Source of the DNA: Doris montereyensis
Taxonomy: Eukaryota; Mollusca; Gastropoda; Nudibranchia; Dorididae
Direction of reading: 5' to 3'
Length of the DNA: 64,000 nt
Assembly: GCA_037039925.1 (NCBI GenBank)
Contig: JAXRKP010000107.1
Span: 435,001 to 499,000 of the forward strand
Part shown: positions 25,901 through 64,000 of the stretch, one piece after another
How positions within the stretch are numbered: the first letter of the stretch is position 1
Layout of the letters: every line of letters begins with the position of its first letter
Made by a program: the position numbers and the translations under genes
The notes under the pieces: model-generated
What the model saw: only the letters and a program-made list of their open reading frames with translations
Told to the model about the DNA's origin: nothing
Databases searched by the model: none

Positions 25901-28806
25901 CCAATCACATTGCACTACCTAAGGTCAGCCTGAATAGAGGGTGTGACCTTCAGTCAATAGAAAGAAACCATGTTCAGGGTTGACCAATCAGGGGAGCATT
26001 GTGTTGATGGTTATATTGTCAAACGTCACATACGACGTCAAAATACATCTCCACCTCTTTTTCACATAAATAAGAATAAAGAGATTAGAGTGTTGAAAGT
26101 ACAGGGGAAAATTGAAGCTTTCATCTGAGTTCAGCAACCAGCAACAAAGGTACTTTCATCTCTCAAACAGGTCCATTTCATATGGTCATGATGACATGGT
26201 ATCTGGACAAGAGGAAGGGCGGCTATTTGAAGTGTATGGATATTATAAACTACAAGAGTCTATCTTCCCAATGTATAGAAAGGACTAAGGAGGGAGACTT
26301 ACATCCAGAAGTGGGGGAAGATGTGAAAAATCATCGGATTGCTTAAGGGGTGGGGTCTGTTTGGGAGGAAGTTGATTTCTATTGAACTGTAGGAAAGAAA
26401 CAGCCAAGAATACAAAACGATGGTGACTCATGTCATTGTAAATGAGGAGAGAGGGTGATAGTAGTTGTAGACATAAGGTAGGGAGGGAGTTTTCAAAAGC
26501 ATGGGAAGCATGTAGCTGAGGAGAGGTGTTAGGTCTGGGATAGAGCGCGTTGCCGCAGCTGGAGCAATACACACTTGTGAGAAAGCAATAAATCAGGGGG
26601 CCTGTTTCCTTCATCATGGGAATGTGTTACCTATGCACATTGGACTCAGTCATGGGATTAGTGAAAGGCGTTTGGACATTTCCTCTAGTACTATAGTTCT
26701 ATCATTTTATTTAGATGTGTGAGAATGAAAATGATTCCTTTAGAAATAAAGCATGACCATGCAGCCACATGTGCCCCCCCCCCCCGCTTTATATGTTACC
26801 TCATCTCTCTCTTCTCCGTCCTCTCTATTCGTCTTTCTTTATCTTCCTCGTTCTTAAAATGTCTCCTGTTTGTTTCCTTTCCTCTCTCCCTTTCTGTCCC
26901 TCCCTCCTCTCTCTCCGTCTTTTAATGGCAGTTGTATTTCGTTACAATTCTTCTTTCTTTTTGTCTATTGTTATGAGGCTTGCTCTGTTGATGAACATTG
27001 CTTCATGGGTCGTTGCACCTATGGCTCTATTAGTATTAGCTTTGTCCAGTATTGTTTAGTGTTTATTTGTTTCTATGTCTCCTTGTTGCTCATGATATTC
27101 CTCTTCATGTTTAATAAAAGTAGGCTGTAATAGATGTTATTGTTAGTAAACAATGTAATATAAACAGGATGACAATAACAATAACAAAATGAATTGCCCG
27201 CTATGTCATCTTACTCAAAGAAGATAAAAAACTATCACAATAATCACAAGTATGTCGAGCACGCAGCCTCGTCAGCGGGCGAGAAAACTATATGTGCCAC
27301 ATGCAGAAGCCTCGTACACAGCTGAATGAGATTATTGACCGATATATTGAGGTCAGCCTTACAAGAGTTAAGACTTCTATAATATCATATAAATTAATTA
27401 CAATATTTGAGGTTATCCTTACCTTGCATTTTGGACATCTCTGAGCATTTGTCTGACCATCTTTCCTCTCTTTTGCCCACCTCCTCACCATTTCATCCTC
27501 CTTCTTGTACTTTTTACATGTAAGAGAAGTATGAAAAGGCGCATGACACGGAAAGCACCACTCAAGTTTGCAATGATTACACATAATTTTCACACCATGT
27601 TTTAATTTTTTCTTACTAACATTCAGAAGTGCAGGGTCGATATTATGTGGCAAACTGCAGGATGGACATGTCTTGACATAAGGATCAGCATTTGCATCAA
27701 TAAGATACTTAGTAAATTTCTCTCTCATACTAGGTGACAGTCGATAGTGGATTTCATCCTTAAATACTAAGACATTGCATCGATCATTTGGGCATTCCAT
27801 TTGACATTTTCCTTCCTTTACTTTCATTGTGATATATGTAGCAAGGCATTGATGGCAAATTTGATAATCACAACAAACTCTCCTTCTAACAAAAGCCATA
27901 GTGACACAAATTTCACACTCCATTATATGTTGCGCACGATGAGGGAATGGTAAATCCAATTCTGCGAGTTCCAATTCTGATAAACTGTCATCCAAGTCTG
28001 GGATTGGGATAGAATTTCCTTGCAAATTCTCATTGATGAAGCAACCTAATCCAGGATCCCAGTCATTGTAAAACTCCATGTCATCTGAAGATAGATCAGA
28101 CTTTTCTGATAAATATTCCAGAAATCCATATAAATCTACTGTGTCCTGATCATCTGACAGAGTAGAAAGAGATGAAGACACAAGTTTCATATCTTTGACA
28201 GATCTACACCTAGATAGGCCAACAACTTCGCCATCATCATCTTCTGATGACAGTGATAAAGCTGACAGTTTGGAAGCCTCTTCTTTTCGAGATTGATGGT
28301 GTCCGAAAGTGTGAACCCCCAGTGGATCTAGAACAACATCAGATTCAAATAATTCTTGCAAGTTACTGGCTTCTTTGGTATGGCCAGGGTCCAAGATTTG
28401 TTTTTGACACTTTTGAGAATCAGCCTCTGATGGGATGTCTGTTGGTTTGACACTGGTACTTTCTTTTACCTTTTCAAGAGAAGGGGTTGAAAGTGATTCC
28501 TTTGGTAGGTCCAATATAATATCTGTGTTTTTTTACAACAGCAACTCCTGCGTCACGATCCTGAGACATAATATTACCATCTACAGGATCCACCAGATCT
28601 CGATTCGTATGGGTATCATCTATATTTTCTGAGCTGAGCAATCTTGGTGAGGGGTCACACGTAGAGCATGCCACACTTTTCATAATATTTGATTGATCAG
28701 AAGTACTTGAGAGTTTTGACATTAAAGTTTCATCAACACATGATCTTAAATTCGAGTCACTGTCAACCTTACATGTTTTGTTCCTGATATCAGCTACGTC
28801 CGCCAT
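18629..28806 (-). CDS. RNF217: RBR-type E3 ubiquitin ligase RNF217, four coding exons
   Basis: Coding exons on the minus strand: 28806-27423, 23909-23708, 20903-20688 and 19929-18629, all with GT-AG introns. The protein would be about 1,030 residues against about 540 in human. An acidic, Ser-rich N-terminus comes first. RING1 follows near residue 300 (MECEICVTMAFVRRRVCC, HQCLATYIT), then an IBR (CPSCSLPHNI, CNHCKLEWCFPCHAPFH, CKKYKKEDEMVRRWAKE) and RING2 (CPKCKVYIQKKNGCDHM, CSRCNTDFCYRCG). The Cys of NGCDHM is the expected thioester acceptor. A membrane segment follows (LIAAVALAGLGVAAGAVLLG). RBR ligases take ubiquitin from an E2 onto RING2 before transfer to substrate. The closest family match is RNF217 rather than RNF19, judged by RNAQKCPKCK-like and FGCKYRxLP motifs. 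The exon 4 extension is not in the vertebrate protein. The frame is broken at 28528-28534, about 19860, 19731-19734 and 19289-19291, probably by sequence errors. Confidence 0.9.
19125..19262 (-). repeat. RNF217: 42-bp coding minisatellite (heptad repeat)
   Basis: Tandem 21/42-bp units on the minus strand encode LKEKDDR-LKEKEER about 3.5 times. Leu recurs every seven residues with flanking K/E, so a highly charged coiled coil is expected. The opposite strand gives an S-F-N-L repeat frame that is an artefact. Confidence 0.9.
20688..20903 (-). CDS. RNF217: RNF217 exon 3: transmembrane segment and basic stop-transfer
   Basis: Acceptor ttacaag at 20910-20904. It encodes ARLIAAVALAGLGVAAGAVL, LGVSVFILPGYG and then RRNMWARKKRKKFLKQKM. 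A hydrophobic Gly/Ala/Val-rich span followed by a basic cluster fits a single tail membrane anchor as in RNF217. I chose donor gtaaat at 20687 over the adjacent in-phase gtggta because it is nearer the consensus. Confidence 0.85.
21072..21395 (+). mobile_element. tRNA-derived SINE, family 2, in RNF217 intron 2
   Basis: A-box-like tagctgaaccgtagcat and B-box-like gtggttcaaacccc (21130-21150). The body has ggcacaggtggg, ttgtactcttagg, gactgagtacccag, gtgttagtacgaaaagcc and ends gtgcgggtacggcctac. It is related to 58435-58780 (same strand) and 38350-38555 (inverted). Confidence 0.8.
21560..22833 (-). mobile_element. RTE-like LINE, copy B, 3' part
   Basis: Inverted sequence matching the 3' end of the RTE copy at 42595-43710: cttcttcccactttctgcga (21683-21702), accttgggttttag, and the region complementary to YGSETW/TKTKMAVYN near 22520-22560, then the palm region to 22830. 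Several deletions, for example at 21760-22310. An unrelated inverted-repeat element (22834-23160) follows, then RTE-type 5' monomers at 23266, so these may be parts of one old insertion. Confidence 0.7.
22834..23160. mobile_element. Small inverted-repeat element (MITE), family unknown
   Basis: Left AACTTTGACCGTTTATAACT then CAGGAACCACTG. Right end, read inward, AACTTTGACTGTGGTTAACT then CAGAAACCACTG. That gives about 33 bp of imperfect terminal inverted repeat around a 327-bp element without coding capacity. No clear target duplication was seen. It lies inside the RTE copy B remnant in RNF217 intron 2. Confidence 0.6.
23266..23470 (-). repeat. RTE 5' tandem monomers, solo
   Basis: Two to three units of the monomer seen in RTE copies A and D (cagattgtgat, gggttaactccct, cctgcctgcaag), ending in caaggcagcaggagtcgcat. 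No endonuclease follows, so this is a deleted or separate copy. Confidence 0.75.
23708..23909 (-). CDS. RNF217: RNF217 exon 2: RING2 with catalytic Cys
   Basis: Acceptor ctgcag at 23915-23910, donor gtgagt at 23707. Without interruption it encodes VYIQKKNGCDHMQCSRCNTD, FCYRCGDRYI and FGCKYRLLPQKPALRRLIRG. It matches vertebrate RNF217 closely over its full length. The catalytic Cys and the remaining zinc ligands of RING2 are in this exon. Confidence 0.93.
24594..24820 (-). pseudogene. Transposase N-terminal fragment, ISXO2/Merlin-like
   Basis: On the minus strand an open frame of about 60 codons ends FPTEEAAANYLMHHGLLEQY. After a one-base shift it continues DPCHKCCAVMKQTIT (to about 24594). 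The pattern of a helix ending HGLL, then C-x2-C and a short beta stretch, fits the N-terminal zinc-binding region of IS1595/ISXO2-type transposases, which include eukaryotic Merlin elements. No DDE core is visible nearby. The call rests on motif memory only. Confidence 0.4.
25412..25651. mobile_element. TTAA-flanked MITE, piggyBac-like
   Basis: TTAA at 25408-25411 and 25652-25655. The left terminus is CCCTTTTCAGG; the right, read inward, is CCCTTTAGAAT, sharing CCCTTT. The 240-bp element has no coding frame. TTAA plus CCCT termini are typical of piggyBac-derived MITEs. In RNF217 intron 1. Confidence 0.6.
25829..26512 (+). repeat. Interspersed repeat R, copy 1
   Basis: Non-coding sequence shared, inverted, with 48689-49322: ctccacccacaagcaagaaa, tgttcagggttgaccaatca, ttcatctgagttcagc, gtatctggacaagaggaagg, gggagttttcaaaagcatg occur in the same order in both. 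No termini or coding capacity recognised; the class is unknown. Confidence 0.7.
26770..27130. other. Pyrimidine-rich intronic stretch
   Basis: C/T-rich stretch in RNF217 intron 1 beginning with a C run (26773-26785). The Ser/Leu-rich frames across it look like low-complexity artefacts; no domain is visible. Confidence 0.4.
27423..28806 (-). CDS. RNF217: RNF217 exon 1: N-terminus, RING1, IBR, start of RING2
   Basis: The ATG at 28806-28804 sits in a strong context (AAACATGGCG). The first 93 or so codons (MADVADIRNKTCKVDSD) run to a T7 run at 28528-28534. There the frame shifts, consistent with one surplus base, and continues unbroken to CPKCK and the donor gtaagg at 27422. It encodes the disordered acidic N-terminus, RING1 (about 27920-27770), IBR (about 27690-27510) and the first Cys pair of RING2. 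Confidence 0.9.
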
Positions 28807-29377
28807 GTTTAGATTTTTAGGTGGTCAGCTGAGGTCCAGCCTGTTACTGTGAGCATACACAAACATGCATAGGTCTGAATATCATTTTTCTCACCTACCA
28901 TACATCACATTTCAAACATACTAGATAAGAAGAAATAAAATGTCGACACACAGACAATATCAATACGGCAAATTAGCCTTTGAAGCTTGTTTACAACGCA
29001 GTTTCAGGACTCTTTCTCCCTGACACCCAAAACAAAAGTCGTGAATGTGTTTCTTAGAGAAGGCCTTCAATGCTATTATAAGGACTATTTTTAGATATGA
29101 TGTATAATACTGATATATAAAACCTATTTGTATTGGTTAGGTATTACATTTGTGACCAATCAAATGATACGTCTTAAAAATCATGGAAGGGAAATCCCAA
29201 TAACATCCACTTTATGACGTAGCCTCAAACTCGACCTGTGACCTCATGGGAGGATAACTCTTTCATTTTTCAAAATCCATTTAAGCGACTTTGAACGTTA
29301 CTAATCACGCAACACCGTTATACTTCACGCAGTGCCACCGTGGCTAAGATCTGAAAGTAGACGATTACACTGTGAGA
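28807..29377. promoter_or_regulatory. Putative bidirectional promoter, RNF217/PREP
   Basis: Exactly 571 bp separate the RNF217 ATG (minus strand, 28806) and the PREP ATG (plus strand, 29378). No transposon or microsatellite is seen in this interval, unlike almost every other kilobase here. No clear TATA box was picked out. The promoter role is inferred from the head-to-head layout. Confidence 0.5.
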
Positions 29378-61833
<32,456 letters not shown>

Positions 61834-62110
61834 TAATGTATTATTATTTGATCTTACAACTCTCATTTGCTCCTTTATAAAAAGCTTTAATACCCAAGAG
61901 AAACAACTAATGGAGGAAAAGACTTCAAAATCTGTTGACAGTCACAGTCAAAGTACATGCTGTTTAATATACAAACTTTGCAGGTTAAGAAAAACATTAT
62001 ACCAATTAATTAGCCCTGAAAATCCATGCTACATCCATATTGCAAAATACATGCTCACATCTTCAAGGTCTGACATTAAGAGAGCCATACTGTGTGACAA
62101 ATAAATTTGA
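61834..62110 (+). other. PREP: PREP 3' UTR with poly(A) signal candidate
   Basis: AATAAA at 62100-62105 lies about 270 bp after the stop; further candidates are near 62157 and 62505. The cleavage site cannot be seen. Confidence 0.5.
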
Positions 62111-64000
62111 TAGATGTCTCTGGGTCTCTTCCTTTTACGAAAAGAGAAAGAGTATAGAATAAATTGAAATAAGGCAAACGAGTGTCTTACCAAGTTCATC
62201 TGAAAGTCCATATGATGTTTGTTTTCTTCAGATATAGGTCATAAACTCACACTAGGCTCTGTTATCTGATTACTAAAGTATAGATTCGTTATTTAGCGAT
62301 AAAAACAATTGTCATCAATTTTGTCCACGTGTGATTTACACAGATTTTCATCCTATGGTCATCTTTATAAATCATTTTAGCCTGCATTCTTTGTCTTACA
62401 GGGAAGTGGACTCCATCTGAAATTTTTTCCAATTGATAATGTAATATTCTAACAAGTAGAAATTCATAATTGCTGGATCACAGGCACTACCCACCACCTG
62501 CTGAAGAAATAAATCCTAGACCACTCGATTTGAAGCCCATGTCTAATGCACTATCAATCTGTGGATACATTGCTTTTGTCAGACAAGGCAGCAAATGCAT
62601 GCATACACTTCATTTTGAATGAATTTTACACAGCTTTATTAACATATTCTCAAATGCATTCTCAAAACACATCATGTTCTGTGCATTTCAGCAATGGCCG
62701 CTAGTATACATATATATTTAAAACTGAACAACTTCTCATAGATAAGTGTTGATATTTTCAGCTGGGTTTCTTTCATAAAATTCTCATTCCTGATACTTTG
62801 TCATATTGGAGCTGTAAAGTGGCTCCAATATGCATTAAGCGTTTTAACTAATTTAAAAATCCTGTTGTTAGATGCCAAAGATGCACATGGGACTGAGAGT
62901 ATGTAATATGATAATAATTTTGCAATTTATTAACAACCTCAGAAATGTTTCACATGTTTTATCACTTTGTTTATTGAAGGTAGTCCAAACCGCGCCATAT
63001 TTCCGTTTACCACTGCATGAGTCATCGGTTTCACAAATTTTCAGTGTTCTTTACCTTGCCCCCTCTCCCCTCTACAATGTAGAAATGTAACATGGTTTAC
63101 ACCATTGAAAACATCTATTCAAGCTCTGTTAAACCACGTGTTGTGATATGGAATGTGTGATACGATGTGCTCTCATAGTAAACAAGGGGAAAGCCAGTGA
63201 CGAGCCAGGAAAAAACCAGCTGACGACTGTGACTCTTTCATTCTTCGCGTTGCATGCTTGCTCAATGCATGACAATGGGCTCTGATTGGTCGAATGAGAT
63301 TGTGCTAAAAATAAGCTTTACAAGGATACCCATCACTCATGTCGATGTCAAAGCTAAGAGCTGGTCCGAGGACTTTTTTTAAACGCTCTCTAGAGCGACT
63401 CACTTAAAAAATATATTAGAAAAACAGTTGCACACCACTGGAAAGCCCATACAATTTTGCATCAGAAACTACCTGTTTCATTGAATTTTGAGTTTCCCAG
63501 TAACTGCGTAAGTGCTCCTCAAGGAAACTCTGTTAAAATTGTCCTACAGAAATGGCTTTGGTATCAAATTCCTCAAGAAACAAAAAGTCGTTATAGTGGT
63601 AGCAATTCTTTTTCCATTGCTTACACTTGAAATTTTGGTTTGGACTATCTACTTACTCAGAAGAACTGATGATCAAATTTGATTTTTCAGAATATTTATC
63701 TATGGATCATAATCATATACACCTGTTTTATGTTTTTCTGAACGTTTATGAAACTTTTTAAAAGCTATTTTCTTATTTCTGTATTCTGAGCTTTGTTTTC
63801 TTTTATTGCCAGTGTTGCTTATGTTATTATTTTTGTTGCAAAAAAAAAAGGTTCTTATTGCAGTCATTGACTTACAAACTCAACAAATCTGTGTTATCAT
63901 GTTTGAGGTACAGTAAAAACGTTTTGTCTCTGCAAATTCCTGTTTGCTCATATATATATATTTTTTCTCTCTATTAATTTGGTAAGTTCCTTAACTTAAA
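62111..64000. other. Downstream flank, no recognised feature
   Basis: AT-rich sequence. Short frames (for example 62872-63090) show no recognisable domain. No element termini seen. Confidence 0.4.

Noticed and set aside
26285..26617. 110-codon minus-strand frame
   Set aside because: It overlaps interspersed repeat R, whose second copy at 48689-49322 does not keep the frame.
18629..28806. RNF19A/B as identity of the RBR gene
   Set aside because: The RING2 flanks, the FGCKYR motif, the exon 1 IBR tail and the single short membrane segment match RNF217 better.

Overview
The window looks like nuclear DNA of an invertebrate animal, most likely a mollusc. The reasons are GT-AG introns, two animal genes with long introns, very heavy microsatellite content, and CR1-like and RTE-like retrotransposons, tRNA-derived SINEs and short inverted-repeat DNA transposons in nearly every intron. 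The species is not identified; the mollusc call is inference.

Two host genes are supported and stand head to head. RNF217 (RBR-type E3 ubiquitin ligase) is on the minus strand at 18629-28806 in four coding exons. It has RING1, IBR and RING2, a membrane segment, and a roughly 430-residue C-terminal extension with a perfect heptad repeat. PREP (prolyl endopeptidase, serine protease family S9A) is on the plus strand at 29378-61833 in 19 coding exons. Its Ser-Asp-His triad motifs (GGSNGG, DHDDR, HGAG) are all present. The two start codons are 571 bp apart, so they probably share a bidirectional promoter. As given, neither gene has an open reading frame. PREP needs ten small indel corrections and has one in-frame TAG; RNF217 needs four. 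All splice sites, domains and catalytic motifs are intact and several indels lie in homopolymers, so uncorrected long-read assembly error is more likely than pseudogenization, but this is not proven.

Layout: 1-2510 decayed CR1/L2-like LINE; 2504-4330 large microsatellite cluster; 5230-6450 GATA and GA arrays; 7658-14350 SINEs, a TTAA-flanked inverted-repeat element, and RTE-like and CR1-like fragments; 14360-18628 gene-poor A-rich stretch, perhaps the RNF217 3' UTR; 18629-28806 RNF217; 28807-29377 shared promoter interval; 29378-61833 PREP; 61834-64000 PREP 3' UTR and flank.

The most interesting content is the mobile DNA. There are three copies of an inverted-repeat element with termini near CAGRGATGGGG and exact 6-bp target duplications, one of them inserted in a Tigger-like MITE and one in an RTE copy. 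There is an internally deleted piggyBac element that keeps its transposase N-terminus, Tigger-like and Mutator-like MITEs with clear target duplications, and an RTE family whose 5' end carries tandem monomers of about 65 bp. No bacterial-type system, CRISPR array or viral genome was seen.
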